A stretch of DNA of 64,000 nt, from positions 372,001-436,000 of the forward strand of contig JAPYMA010003011.1 in the NCBI GenBank assembly GCA_035041965.1, in the 5' to 3' direction. Position numbers and translations under genes: made by a program. Shown in pieces: positions 26,601-41,600 of the stretch; position 1 is the first letter of the stretch; each line of letters opens with the position of its first letter. Source of the DNA: Anisakis pegreffii. Lineage: Eukaryota; Nematoda; Chromadorea; Rhabditida; Anisakidae. The notes under the pieces are model-generated. The model searched no databases. It worked only from the letters and a program-made list of their open reading frames with translations, and was not told the origin of the DNA.

Positions 26601-29600
26601 CATTGTCTACTATACCAAGAATCCGGATCACGATTTGGGTGACTGGCAACGAGTGAGCGTTGATGGTGATAAGAGGGATGTTATCATTATGGTAGACGAC
26701 GAAGATACACCGTACAATGTACGTGTGCAAGCGGCAACTAAAGATGGAGTTGGGATTATTTCAGAGGCGTACGATGTCACAACTGGAAAGAAACGTATGT
26801 TCAAATAATCTGTGTTTTTTAACAGCTATTCACGGCAATTAGCAGCATATTTTGCGAGTACTGTGGTGCGAATACGAGGCGATAGACTCATATCATTGCA
26901 TGACATATTTCGCTAGTTGTACATCCAACAAAAATCTGCAGTCTATGACATCAAATCTTTTGACATCTCGCGATGTCAATTATCACGAATATAAACGACT
27001 GATGGAATGTGATTTCATTCGCATTTCATAACACGCTTCATTGACCTCTATCATATTAAGCAATTCCATTAACTGTGCAACTGCTCATCATTGACCCTCA
27101 AATAAGCGAAACGGATGAAGAAACAATAGTGGAACCTCTGCAAACCATTCGATTCAAATGTATCGCTGAAGGACGACCCACTCCGCAGATTTTCTACACT
27201 TGGCTTCCGTTCAATGAAACGGAGAGCGGACAGGTATAGTCTGAAGCCAGTTCTTATAAGATATACTTTTGGATTATCAAACAGCACTGTACTTCTGAGA
27301 ATTCTTCAAATATTTTCTGATTCCACATGAACGATGCATTATTTAGTGTTTAATCAACCGTCGCTGATAATGATTTGAGTAGATTCAAAGAATGCGAGGT
27401 TTTCATTAAGCCTGCTAGGTATTCTATTTGACCTATTTGATCGTAACAATCTTTTTCAACGATGAAAAGATATTTCCAGGAACCATTCCCAATCCCAGCA
27501 TATTCGGATCGTTCAAAACCCCATCGTTATCAGACAATTGAATTTCAATCAAATACCGCAACAAAACGAGCCCTCATGTGTAAGGCTCGCAATCCTGACG
27601 GATCCGTTGACGATCGCCATATTTTCAATGTCATCAGTTAGTGTTTTTCTCAATTAATTCATTCAATCGATCCAGAATTATCATACGGAATTGCTCTCGC
27701 CTCATCTGATTTTTTATTGAGTATATTGTGCATTTCATTACCGTGAAATATTCCGAAATGAGATCTCACATCAGTCCGACAACGTTTCTATTACTTTCTA
27801 AAAAGCCATAAATATTCGGTTAATTTTTCCGATTGGAAAAGGAGCTGAATCTCTCCAAAAATCAATGGTTGTTCATTCTTGATGGGCAACGATATTTGTC
27901 AACTGTTCTTTTTGTTTTATGATTGCGTTTTCTGAAAAAGTCTTCCATCCTTCCATTTGCATAGTGCATTCTCCTGTCAACTTTAATCTTTTTATAGAAC
28001 CTGGAAGTCCACCAGATAACATCAATACGATTGTCGATCCCGACAATCATGTGACTATAAATTGGGATGAGCCAAAACATCCCAATGGACCGGTTGATGT
28101 AAGTGTCTTCCATTTTTTATTGATAAAAATTTACTGGATAGTTTGGAAAGTTCACCATGCCTTTTTGTACCAAGATTCGTTCAAACAAGGGCAATGAAGC
28201 GAACGGATCCGTGATGGCTTAACTCAAAAAACTCACGCTTTATTCCATTGGTTTGCGTCATCAGAGCACTTTCAGCGCAGGGATTTACTCATAGTGAAGA
28301 TCTTTTTCAGCAATTTCCTGGGTTGCCGAATATCTCATTCAAAAGTTGCCCTTTGCTATTTGGCTTTCACTATTTGTTCGATTGCTGCATCATTCATTGC
28401 GCACATTTAAGGGCTATAAGGTTTACCTAACCGCTGATCCGAGTAAACCAATCGAACAATGGCAAGTTTTTAATGTCAAAGATCCGGATGCAAATAAAAT
28501 TGAATTTGCTCGAGGTGAACTTGAACCAGATACGCCGTATTATGTCAAGGTGGCTGCAATGGGCCCAGAAGGAGAAGGAGTTCCATCAGAAAGCATTCCA
28601 TTTGATACTGTCAGTGGAGGTAACGACCGTTTTGAATGTCATGCAGATATTCATGAATATCTATATAACCTAACGACCGCTAGGTTATATAGATATGCAT
28701 GACAGTTTAACAAGAATTAATGTTTTAATTCGGTCTATACATGCATATTTTTTCATTCTTCAGGGATTATTCATGAATTCCCCATGTAAAATTCATCACA
28801 GTGGTAGTTTGTTTGAGTCACGTTCAGAGGTGGTGCTTCGAACGTTCTAATAGCAACTAATCCACAATCATCGAATTTCAGCACCCATTGATGCTCCTTC
28901 GGAAGTATTTCCTGTTGTTGGAAAAGACAACTCAATTGATGTCTCGTGGAGAGGACCAAGTGTTCCTAATGGACCAATAGAGGTGAGCGTATCTTTTAGT
29001 AAATACTGTGAACGATCCAGCAATTTTCATTACTCGAGTCCATTATCACGTTTACGAGTAATTCAACAACCGCAACTTTTCTGTAAAACATCTCTTGATG
29101 GTCTGATCTCCCATAACACAATGACCGAACTGAAGTGAGCATGATAATTTAAAGAAACAAAAAAGAAACTTTTTCTGTTATTCAGTTTCGTAAATTTGTT
29201 GTCATGAAATTATGTAGACTTGATATCAAGACTCCATGAAATTTTATTTCAGTCGTACACAGTCTATTACACACCGATTGATCCGTATACAACCGACGAT
29301 GGCTATAAGCAATGGGACAAACTTGTCATACCAACAAATAACGTTTCGGGTAATGCTCGAATCGATAAGGAAACTTATAACATCCTCCCTCATCGGCAGT
29401 ACAAAGTACGCGTTGCGGCCACTAATGATCTTTCAGAAGGTCCAGCCAGTGAACCAGTAATCTTCCAAACAGGAAGTGGAGGTTTAATTTCTTTTCCTAC
29501 TACACTCGTACTCAGCTGTCATTTGAATGTGTCGTGAAAGCTGCTTGGCATTTTTTTCGTTCTGATCTGCAGGATTGCAGATGAAATGAGAGATTTTGTC

Positions 29601-32600
29601 ACCAGCAGGTAGATCACAGTTCTAAGCTTTGCAGAGACTCCTCCTGTGATAGAACTTGATCCACCCAACAACCCAGCTAATGTGCCTCCACGAGGTTCAA
29701 TATCCGTGAGATGCTCTGCAACAGGCATACCACATCCAACAGTAATGTGGATTATCGGTGCAAATGAAGATGTTGTTCGTGGACCAATACTACAACTAGC
29801 TGATTTACGTAAAGACGAAACAGCTACCTGCCGAGCCGAAAACAACGCTGGACGAGTTCAAGAAGTACTTCAGATACTAGTCGCCGGTTAGTTCGCTACT
29901 ACGATAGTTTCGTATTTCCTTTTGCGTTGTTCACATTTTCACATTATTCCAATTCAGAGATCCGCATCAATTACTTCCAAAACGTATTCAGTAAGGTCAA
30001 GTTCTATATTCCAAAAGCTGCCATTTTAATCTTTCAACAGCCACTTAATTTTCAAGTTGTATTTTTTCGTCTATTGCGTAGCAGGATTTTACAGCAATAT
30101 GTCGATCTTCTCAATCGGTTAATCAGCTTTTTAGTTTTTGTGTGTGTTGGTCATGATTCGACCTGATTTTATACATTTTTAGGTCCTGGTACTCCACCTA
30201 ACGAAATTGTGGCATTGCCGATGGACAATCAGCAAGCGAACGTTGAATGGACGACTCCAGATAATCCAAATGGCAAAATCACCGAATACGTTGTTTACTA
30301 TGGAGAAGTGCCCGAAGGTTGGTCAGATGACTTCTGTTATTTTTTGTGCAATAATATTTTGCTGGACTTATTTGACAGTGAAAAGATATGAACACGATTC
30401 CGAAGAATCGATATTGTTTGATGTAAACTCTTCTGAGAATTGAGCATTACGTTTGCCTGTATTCAACTGAAGTGTGATATCTAATTTTAAGGTGAAACGG
30501 AACCAAGCCAATGGCAGACCGTTAAAGTACCGGGTGAAGATATACAGCAGCACAGACTCACCAACTTGAAACCAAAAACCAATTATGCGGTGAAAGTACA
30601 GGCTGTGAGCGATCGTGGACCTGGCGTTGAGTCAGATCCTGTGAAGTTGAAAACGCTTCCGCTCGGTATGTTCTTTTAAAAATGCACAATCGATTACGTA
30701 ATCCGGAGACGTGCAGTGAGTCATGGTATTGTCAAATTAGGTGCTAAAGGGTGTAATTTTTTCATCCATTAATGCATTAGCTGAAATTTTGTCGCTTCAA
30801 ATGCAACATTTATGTTCTTTATTATGATGATGATCAGATTTTATTTAGGGTACGTTATATAGGGTATAGATTCATTTAGGTTTATTTAGGTAGATTTAGG
30901 GCACATTTGGGGTAATAGGCAGAGAATGTTGAATTGAAATAATTCTTTGCTCAGCTAACCACAGTTATTTTTATGACACTTCCACTTTTGTATCTGATTT
31001 CGTTTACATGCAAACAATAGCTGCTAGTCATCAATTGCAATAAATTCCTCATGAAGTCAGTTACATTCGTCGCTGTCTAAACTGAACTGTAATGATACTC
31101 AGTGCACTCATGCACTCCAAACTGTATTGAACCATTCTTTACAGCACCACCTGTTGTCGAACCTCCCAAAGTGGATGTGCATGATAACAATACCGTAGCT
31201 GTCAAATTCGCTGCACCACATGATCCCGAAGACCCATCGAGACCGATAAAAGTTTGCAATCAGCGCATCATTTTTATCAATTTTTACTTTGGAGCAGTCA
31301 TTTCGAATCAAAAAGCAATGGAAGGTGAAGGAACAGAATCCCTCCATTACAGAAATATTGATGGAATAAGAAAATCAATATGCGGAATACTTTCAAAATA
31401 GTGACGAGTTTTCTCTCCGATATTAAATTCACAGTCACACTCCCTTTTCACGACTTCTGACGGACAAGGTTCACATACAAGATCATCATAATTGCGACAT
31501 ATCGTGTGCGCCTTTTATTCAGCGCTCCGAAATTTTTGAAGTACTAGTGAGGTCTCATGAAATTAAAAAAATTCTGTGATCTGTTACCGCAAATCTACTT
31601 TCAGGACTTCGTTCTACATTACACTGAGGACGATCCGAAATCAGAGAATGCAGAATGGAAAGAACTGCAATGGGCTGAACCTGATGATGATTTTACTGTC
31701 ATGATTCCGATTGATGGTGAGAATTTCAAACCAGATACGAAATATGCTGTAAAGGTAAGAATTGAACATAATGCAGATCACTGAAAATACGTCTTCGATG
31801 CAATTTTCAATGCCCTTCAAAATAAAATATCCATTTTTGATCTCAACAGGTGTTTGCTACAAATAGAACACTATCGTTTTTGGTATTAGAATTAACAAAA
31901 CATCTCAGTTCAAGCTGCATATGTTGTTTTCAGGTCGTTGCGAGAGGCGAGATTGACAGTCCTCCCTCAGAACCAATTCTTTTCCAAACTGGTGATGGAA
32001 GTGAGTATTTAATTGCACTCATGATTTTCCACGTCTAGTTTGGTCCGCATCTCAAAGTTCATGTGAATCAGCAAGCGAATTCCGTCATTAATGCACTTGG
32101 AATAATAGGACAAAGAAATTTCAAGCTCGTTGGTGCAGCAAATACATGATTTCCTTTGATTGCTATTGATAGAAATTGTTTGCAGTCATTCCACCCGAAA
32201 AGCCGATAATTAATGTTGATGCTCCTGACAATGTTCTACGCGTACCAGCAGGCACCGATTATACTGTGAGCTGTTCATCGTACGGATTTCCGACACCAGT
32301 GATCAGTTGGATCGATCAGAACGGCAATGTAATTATTCTTTTTAATTTAGCTGATTTGTTGTTCGGCTGATATTAGTCTTAACGAATCGAGCAGCCTATA
32401 TTTTCGAGTGAATATTAGTCTTAAGACATTATATTTTCCTCGTGAACCCCAAGGATCTTCCATCCTTGCACATTTGTGCCCCTTTTCAACTATACTGCAT
32501 AATAAGCAAGGAAGATCGGCGAGTATAAAAGTGATGAAGATGTTGTCGGTTGCCAATCTTTATTTCATTATTGTTGTTGTGCAACTGTGTCAGCCGAATA

Positions 32601-35600
32601 CCTCAAAGTGAAAAAAAGCGCACTTATTGCGGCAAGAATCTTTCTTTTTGCGGTGAACTCAGGTTTGGGGTAAACATTTGGAGTGAGTGAAGCGTACTCA
32701 ATTGGCAGTAATAAGAGCCAGAGTAATTATGTCCGGAGGAGACATTTCATCTAATTTGTGCGGATTTGCTACAGTTCATATGAATGTGTTTATTTGAAAT
32801 TTAGCCACTGAGCGATGGGCCCATGCTGAAATTGCAAGATGTTAAAGAAACCGTCAAGGCAAAGTGCGTTGCAGAAAACAGTGGAGGCAGAGAGGAAACA
32901 GATTTCGAAGTGTTTGTTACAGGTTTGTTGTTAGCAGTTGTTCCCGATCAGTGATAAGCGCTGTAGTTTTGAGCATCTCCGAGCAACGTTTCGATGAAAT
33001 GCATCTTCTAGTGAATCTTTTGGGTCTCATGGCATGATCTTCAACCGTCTGAAAACATCAGAGCATTGAATTTTTAAACTCTGATTTCACTGGGAGTATG
33101 TTCAACTGTTTCTAGCGGATGGGTTATCATCTTTTGCTGTTTTTTGAATCGATGTATACCGTTTGATTTTAAGCTTCAATTCGATCAAAAGTAGATGGTA
33201 TTGATGGATTTTAACAAGCTTATAATTCACGATAATAAATGTTGGCGACCTTGTAGATGTATCAGCTCATACGCTTGTGGAAACTTCCCGAATTGGAAGC
33301 CTAGCCGCAAGCTTAGGCGTAAGGCTTAAAGTTAGCCTGACTTCGAGCTTGAGTATAATTTGAGGAGAAGGCTGAAAAAAAACGTGAATTTCAGCTTGAC
33401 ATAAGTGCTCATCTCATGCGATTCAGCTGCGTAAATGTTTGACTTTTAAGGGCCAGGCACAGCTCCCAGCAATATTCTGCTTTCGTCTGATAGACCCCGA
33501 ATGATTCATGTTGAATGGGATCCGCCAACAATTCCGAATGGGAATATTACGAGATACATTATATACTATACTCCTCTTGATGATCAGGTTACAAATTTCC
33601 TGGTACTTTCGCGGTATTTGATGCAGACTCCATCTACCGGCTCTTATTTTTACATCATTAACAGTATCAGTTTACTGTAAACCTCGAAAACCGTGTCTAA
33701 AAATTGTTCGGTCGACAGATTGCCACTAATTGCAACTATAGTTGCCATTATTGAAACAAATTGGAATGAGATTTAATCAATTTACAGAACATTGTTTATC
33801 AAATTGGTCAGATACCGAAGAAACCAATCAACGAATGGATGACGCATCATAAGACAGGTGAAAATCTGAATGAAGGCGAACAAACTACTGATCTGACGGA
33901 TTTTCTGGAACCGGATACAGCCTATGCAGTTGTGTTGCAGGCAGCCAACCAGGATGGCCCTGGACCTTACTCAGAACAGCATACGATTCGAACAATGTCT
34001 CGCGGTATGTGATCTGAATGTCCACTTGTTTAGATGTTTTGAATACATATGATTGCAAATTTTTTTTGCAATAAGAACACTGCCGAGTAAGCACATAAGT
34101 GTGCCGTCATTGATGCAGGTAATGCGTTCGTTGAAAGCGAATAGGAATGTGCTTAATTGCAGCAAGAGAAGGACCACCGCAAGAGCTGCGTGTAGAACCA
34201 GTAGGACAACGATCGGCTAACGCCGCGTGGAAAAAACCAGAAACCACAGATCAACAGCCTATTGGATATGAATTGTTCTATATCAAAGCTGATGTCAAAA
34301 TATGGGAAGATGATTTGGCGAGCATTGGAGATTGGTTTGTTGTTCATTTCATCATTTGTTCTCGTTAGTCTTTTTGGTTCCTTTTCCATGTCAATGTCAC
34401 CAAAACAGCGAAGTATTCAACTGCATGAAACTTTCTGTTCTAGGAGCAAAGTTCCGATTTCTGAAACCGACGACGATAAACTTCGATATTTTATGGACAA
34501 TGTACTTGAACCGGACACTGAATACGTTTTCAAAATACGAGCGATTTTCCCTGATGGACCAGGCGTCTTTTCAGACGCATGTATCACAAAGACCCTTCCA
34601 GATGGTGAGCTTCATTGCTATTAGATCAACATATTGACCGCATTATGTCTATGATATCCGAACAGTCATCCTTGAGCCTTTGTTGATGCTCTCTCCATCC
34701 TCATAAGACGCATAAAAAGTCATTGAAAAAGAATTTGTTTTGAAGTATTAAAGAATGTAATAGAGAAACTGTTTTTATCAATCGGCGAATAATTCCCTAC
34801 TCTTCACATTGTATGTGTAATGACAGTGAGAATGGATGGCAACGTCGAGCTGTTTTTGTAATAAGGATTCCTTTCAGCTTAGCTTATTCGATCATTATTG
34901 TTCTTCCAGGAAATGCTCCCTACATTATGGTTTCGAACGGAGACCATGGTGTAGAAGGAACCAGCCACATCGATGTGTTACCTGGTTCAGCGTTGAACGT
35001 TTTTTGCAATGCTACGGGGCAACCTCAACCGTCAGTCAAATGGATTCGTTCAGGAAATCTACCAATTGATCCAAGCTGGGTAAGTAATTAATAGTTTTGA
35101 CAATTTTTCTATTATCGGCTCAGTTTCTTTGAGAAGAACTTGATCGGAGACATTGAAATAAAATTTGACTGCCAGAAGGAGCAATTAAATCTAGGGTTGT
35201 AATCGAAGATGTCATCGTCAGGACAGGATGACGCTAAGAAAATAACGTCTCTGTATATTGCAGAGTTACAGAAAAATTTCAGTTCTTAAGTTTTTGATTT
35301 GATTAATGGTGTAATTGTCTTTAGCTGGTGGATATCAGCGTATCTGATTTTTCTTAGGTTTCGTCAACACAAAACATCATTTCTCTTAGGTTGAGGCGGA
35401 TGAAAAGCATGCCAGATGGACACTGAAGGTGTCAAACATCACTGAAGACACATCGTTCAATTGCGTAGCGCAGAGTCCACTTGGATTGGCAAATTGGACC
35501 ATCAAAGTGCAAATGCTTCCTGGTGAGCAGCGCCTAGTATTTGATCAAAGTGGTGGTAATTTGAGCAGGATATCGCGGTGCAATGAGATTGGGATCGGGA

Positions 35601-38600
35601 TTAGGCTCATACCGGAGCTGACATATCTATTAAGCAAATAGATGGCTGTTTCATACAATCTATCAAATATAGATTGTTCGCCGAAATGATTCTCAGCGCA
35701 AGCCTTGACTCAAATGCAATACACCGCGATACCCTATTCCGATTAACATTACTTATTCGATCAGCGCGATAAGTTCTGTTACGTTTTCCCCCATTCAAAC
35801 GTTTGAATCCTAGGAATTTACCTCTATAGTTCGGCACTGTGGATTTCCTTTTCTTTTCAAAAATGGTTCCGCGTGCATATCCAGATACCTTGAGTGCTGC
35901 CAAAGTGCTCGCCCTGCACGTAAATTTTTTAGTCTTGAATGTTGCAATTATTCGATATCAGCGGAATTTTTGTTTCATCTTCTAAACCTGATTGAGAATA
36001 TGAGGAGTTTTTTGCGTATTTGAAGATTTGGGTCCTTCATGGAAAAGCGATTTCATCCTACCGAAGAACGAGAATGGTGAGATCGCTCTTCACTTCACCG
36101 ATAACCTACCTGATTATTTGAAAGAACCGGTACGTTTTCCTCTCTGCAACGGATCTTCAGAACTGAGATTTTTGCAATGCGCGTTGTGAGAAGAAATCGT
36201 TGAATACATTCATAATGGACCAGTTTTGTCGTGTGAGATGGTTCTTTAGGACAGAATTTAAAATTTTTTAAAACAACGTACTCTCCTAAAAGGTCATGCT
36301 GTAGTTTCGGAACAGGAAATATTTCTGGAAAGCCCTTTATTACTCTTGATTTATTTTTTGTACTCCAGTTCGTTTCGCTGGCTGGAATGATATTATCAAT
36401 AACCGGAGTGCTCATAACTTTTCGCACATGTTGATGTATCGTTCAACATAAATCAATCTTTTTGATACATACATTTTTGCAGATCATCTATGCTTTCTCT
36501 CCAAGTAGCGACCTACGTTGATTTTCGTAAACCATTGATCAAACAAACGAAAAATTGAAACTTTGAGCCAGATATCATTTCGTAAACTTGATTTCCTTCA
36601 GAATGACTGGATAATTTATTGGACCGACGATCCTTCTCAACCGTTGGATCAATGGGATCAGATATCAAGTGACAAGAGACCACTTGCCAGGATTACAGAG
36701 CCAAAAATGGAAACAGGGACCAAATATTATCTCATAATTGAACAACCTTCAGAAGGCATCAGAACACCAACTTTCGAAATGATGACTCCGAGTAAGTCTT
36801 TTATCTTTTTTTCTGTCTAGAATTCTCACGCAATTTCTCTATTGGATCACTCTTATGATCAACCACGGATTTGCTTTCATGAGTCAGCGTTTCAGCCCGT
36901 ACGCAAAATATAAAATTCATCGTTTCAGATAGTTCCTTTTGCTTTCCGTCCGAACTATTTGATACCTTTTCGTTAAAGTTTTTCCACGACTCTAACAGCT
37001 GTGGTTTAATCACATTAGTTCAAATGCTCCTTCGGTTTTTTTTTGCTATATTCTGATCCTTTTAGCGTCTATTCTGCATTCTAACACTACCCTCAGCTTC
37101 GCAGAAGCAATGCGGCTATTATTTGTTACTTTCTGCTAGTTATTGAGCTTAATTGTTTCTCAGACGATAGGAAATTAAAAACCCAAATAAGCTCAGTGTT
37201 TCGTCGAGAACAGTCAGCACCTTTCAACATTCCTCTTCACGCTTTCAGAGCCAGCTAGTGACATTCGCGTTGGTACAAATCTGAATGGTGAAACGGTTCT
37301 TGACTTCAAACCTGCTGTTGCTGCCGAACCCATCAAGGTATATCAATCAGCTTTCTTAGATGCCCAAGAATTTTTTAATGAAATTATGGAAGGATGTCAG
37401 TAACTGATCAAGACAATCACGTTAGTTTCCAGCGAGATAAATAAATTTGTTGAATTGCACATCATGCAGCTCAACTATCTATCATGGGACTGAATCAGCT
37501 AACTAGAAATTACGAATACGAATGAAATTTGCTGCATCACTACTCGTACAAAAACGATCTACTTTTTGTTACAGGAGAGCTTAATTGTTTTTCAGACAAA
37601 ATTTCCTGTCGTCTGAGGAACAATTAAGCCCTCCTGGAACAAAAAGTACATCACTTCTAGATTGAAGGGAAGCTTTTTGAGGGGCGACACCTTGGAATTT
37701 CTGGAGTTCGGGAATCGAGCACAATATTACTTGAAGTAAAAACAAGTTGAACCAATTGCCCTTCAGCCCAATCTTTTTTAAGCGAAATTCTTCTGAATTG
37801 ACATCTTACAAATTCCGGAACTCCAGAAAATTCGCCATATGCATAACCTGTTGCGGCAGAAACTGATTCATGGCTGTTGGAGGAAGAAATAAATTTGCCG
37901 CTTTGTCAATGCAGGAGTGAAACGAGTGACTGAAAAATTGTCGGTTGGAAGGCAATTCCGAGAACGCAAATTAGCTGGAAATGTAATTTGCGATCATTTT
38001 AGAAGTATCTTATCAAATATTGGCCAGATGACGATCCATCGGCAGTCACTTATCTGGAAACTCCTGTAAATGTGACAGATCAGATAGTAGTCGGCGGCTT
38101 ACTTCCCAACACCGACTATAGCTTTATGGTATAGTTTCATTATATTGTTGAACCATCGTAATGAATTCGGCAATATCTCGACTTATCGCAACTTGCGTGC
38201 TCACAATCCGAGCTCTATAGCATGAATCAGTATAGACTGTTCAAAATGAATAGTTACTCTGGGCATAATTACTTTCGGCAATCTTTCAGTATCTTCGACA
38301 CTATCGGATCATTTGAGTTTTTGACAGTTATGTTAACGAACCTGATTCTTTCTGAGAAGACCTATCGTTATCGGTTTCATTTATACTCAAAACCCGAGCT
38401 AAAGGATCATCCTTCAGGTTTCTGCCAAATTCGATGAAGGAGACAATCTACCAAGCGAACCAGTCAAAATCAAAACTCCTTCTGGAGGTAATTCAAGTTC
38501 TTTTTTCAGGCCGACTTCTTTTTTTTGGTGTGTGTTGTAACACCTGAAAGAAAAATGTCCTGTTTCATAATACGGAAGTATGACCTTTCCAATTCTGCAC

Positions 38601-41600
38601 TAAATGAGATTGGCCTTTCCTTCCGTTTCTATTAGACGCTTCACACATGCTTTTTTGTACTTGTAAGGTAGGTGGGGGATTCCAAAAAAGTTCAAAAATT
38701 CGACCCTTTGAAATCAACATGTTACCCAACATGAAAAGGTATTGATTTCGATTGAGTGAATTTTTCATCAGTCATGTTAATTTAAAATTGACGGACAATC
38801 TTGGAATGCTACTCGAAACAAATGAAGAGTCTTTGAAATGGAACAATCATTTAATGAAATCTTGCACCAAAGTGATATTAAGTCTGCTGATAAAACCTTT
38901 CAATAGTTGGTATTAGAGGCACAAAATGTTCTTTGTTTCTATTAACTCTAATCATCTTAATGTTTAAGACCTTCAATGTGACTGTGCACATTCATGCATG
39001 TTTGGAGAAGATGATGAGGGAATTGTTACAACAACATGCTATTGCCACAATGGCTTCAAACTGGGTGAAGATGGGAAGTCTTGTGAACTTATCGAAGAGA
39101 TTGAAGAGGATGGTGTTATTAAGGTCAGTTGCAGAAGTTCTCGAGAAAAGTAACTTCCAAAAACCGCAAACACACTCCTTATTCAGAATTCTGCATGAAA
39201 CTTTCAGAATAGGGAAACATTAACAAAGAATGAGGTTAAAAACTTTCTCTCTAGAAATAGATCCATAATGAAGATTGTCTCCGGCTAAAATTACATTAGC
39301 AAATCGTATGTTAGCGTCTCATTTGATTGACGTGAGTTCTATTCGTTTGAGAATATTTACCAGTAAATTGAGCTGTGCTGTGCGCGGGTCCCTACTTGTT
39401 ATTGGCCCAAATATGCAACTTTACATGCCTGCTTTTCTAAAGTACATGTTTATTTTAGGTGACACCACCAACTTTCATCTCTGAGCATGAACATCCTGAG
39501 GAAATATCGACGATGCCATCATTTTATGAAGGTCGCTACGCGAAAACGTCTGATAAAACGTTACAGCAAGAGATTTCCACTGAAATCTTACCAACAGATG
39601 GAAAAGGTCAAATATTGGGACCAGACGGTGAGCCAGTTGCGACTGATTCTAGTGGAAGAGCTATCGGAAAAGACACCTCTGTGCTCCCAACGAATGAACA
39701 AGGACAAGTGTTATTCATTCCAACCGAAACAACATTTAAAACCCATCCCACTGATGAAATTGGACGGGAAATTCTGCCCATTGTCGGACCTGATGGAATT
39801 CCTTTACCCACGAATTCACAAGGCGAAAATATTGACAACAACGGTAATCCAATAAACAGAGACGATGATGGTCAGCCAATAGGGCCAGATGGTAGCACAC
39901 TAAACAAAAATGAGAAAGGAGAGTGGGTATATCCAGTTGTTGGAAGAGACGGTCAAGCATTACCAACAGATTCAAACATGCGGCCAATTTATCCCATTGT
40001 CACCGAAGACGGGACATCCTTCAGAACGAATGATGAAGGACTTGTTGTCGATGTGGACGGAAACGTAATTCCCACAGATTCCGCAGGAAGGCCTGTCGGA
40101 GAAGATGGATCGCCATATCCTACTGATGATGATGGAAATTTTGTCGTGATGAGTGTCACCGAAAGTGCGGATCTGATCTTTCCAACTGATGAGCTTGGTC
40201 ACACAATTTATCCAGTGGTATTTCCAGATGGAGAAATGCTACCAACTGATGAAAGTGGACATTATGTTGATGAAAACGGAAACCTCATACCCATCAATGA
40301 GGCAGGTCTGCCATTGGGGGAGGATGGAAGTGTACTTCCCAGAGACGATGACGGGAACTTCGTGCACCAAGGCGACTTTGTACCACCCACAGACTCAAGC
40401 GGCAAACCTATCGAAATAGTGCATGGCGGAAAGAAATTGAAGTACAACAAAGAGGGAAAATTCATTGGACCTGATGGCAGCGCAGTACCCACAAATAAGG
40501 ACGGTCTTCCGTTGGACAATGACAAGAAAGTGCTTCGGAAATCACCTGACGGAACATTCATTTTAGGAGGCCGAGAGCCACCAGCAGATGGAAGGACAAA
40601 ACCTTTAAAAATTATAGGACCAAACGGTGAGCCTTTACCAACAAATGTATATGGAGAAGTGGAGGGCCCAGATGGTAAACCAGTTCCAACAAATCAAGCT
40701 GGAGAACCCGTGAATACCAGAGGTGAACCACTGCCAACGGACGTGCAGGGAAACGCTATATATCCTGCCCATGGAATCGGTATGGAAACTCTACCAACTG
40801 ATAGCAGTGGTCGCCCAATTTATCCTGTAATTGGCCCAGATGGGAAACCTCTGCCAACTAATGCCGAGGGCGCAGTTGTTGGTCCAGATAACGAGCCCAT
40901 TCCAACTAATGCAGCAGGTGTGCCGGTGAACAGTAAGGGGCAACCATTGCCTACTGACAACAGTGGAAACGTCATATTTCCCGCTAAAGGACTTGATGCC
41001 GAAATTATGCCAACAGATCGTAGTGGGAGGCCAGTGTACCCGGTCGTTGGACCTGATGGAAATCCCCTTCCCACAAATGCTGACGGTGTTGTCGTTGGTC
41101 CGGAAGGCGAACCGCTCCCTACAAATGCAGCAGGGGTTCCGGTTAACAATCGTGGTAAACCACTTCCAACAGACGACCAAGGAAACGTAGTGTATCCTAA
41201 GGAAGGCCTTGACGCTGTTGTCTTACCAACCGATCTAACCGGTAAACCAGTCCACCCTGTAATTGGACCCGATGGAGAGCCATTACCGACTGATGCAAAT
41301 GGAGCATTCATTGCTCCGGACGGTAGGATCGTTCCAACTGATGAATACGGCGCTCCTGTTAACAGCCGCGGCGAGCCACTGCCAACAGATGACGAAGGAA
41401 ATGCTATTTTGCCTGCAAAGGGGTTAGATGGTGAGCCGTTACCGACTGATTCTAAGGGCAGACCAGTTCATCCAGTTTTAGCTCCTGATGGGAAACCTTT
41501 GCCAACTAATGCCGAGGGCGCAGTTGTTGGTCCAGATAACGAGCCCATTCCAACTAATGCAGCAGGTGTGCCGGTGAACAGTAAGGGGCAACCATTGCCT

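Noticed and set aside
30840..30915. TTTAGG words as an interstitial telomere array
   Set aside because: Copies are irregularly spaced and read TTTAGG or TTTAGGG, not the nematode TTAGGC hexamer in tandem.
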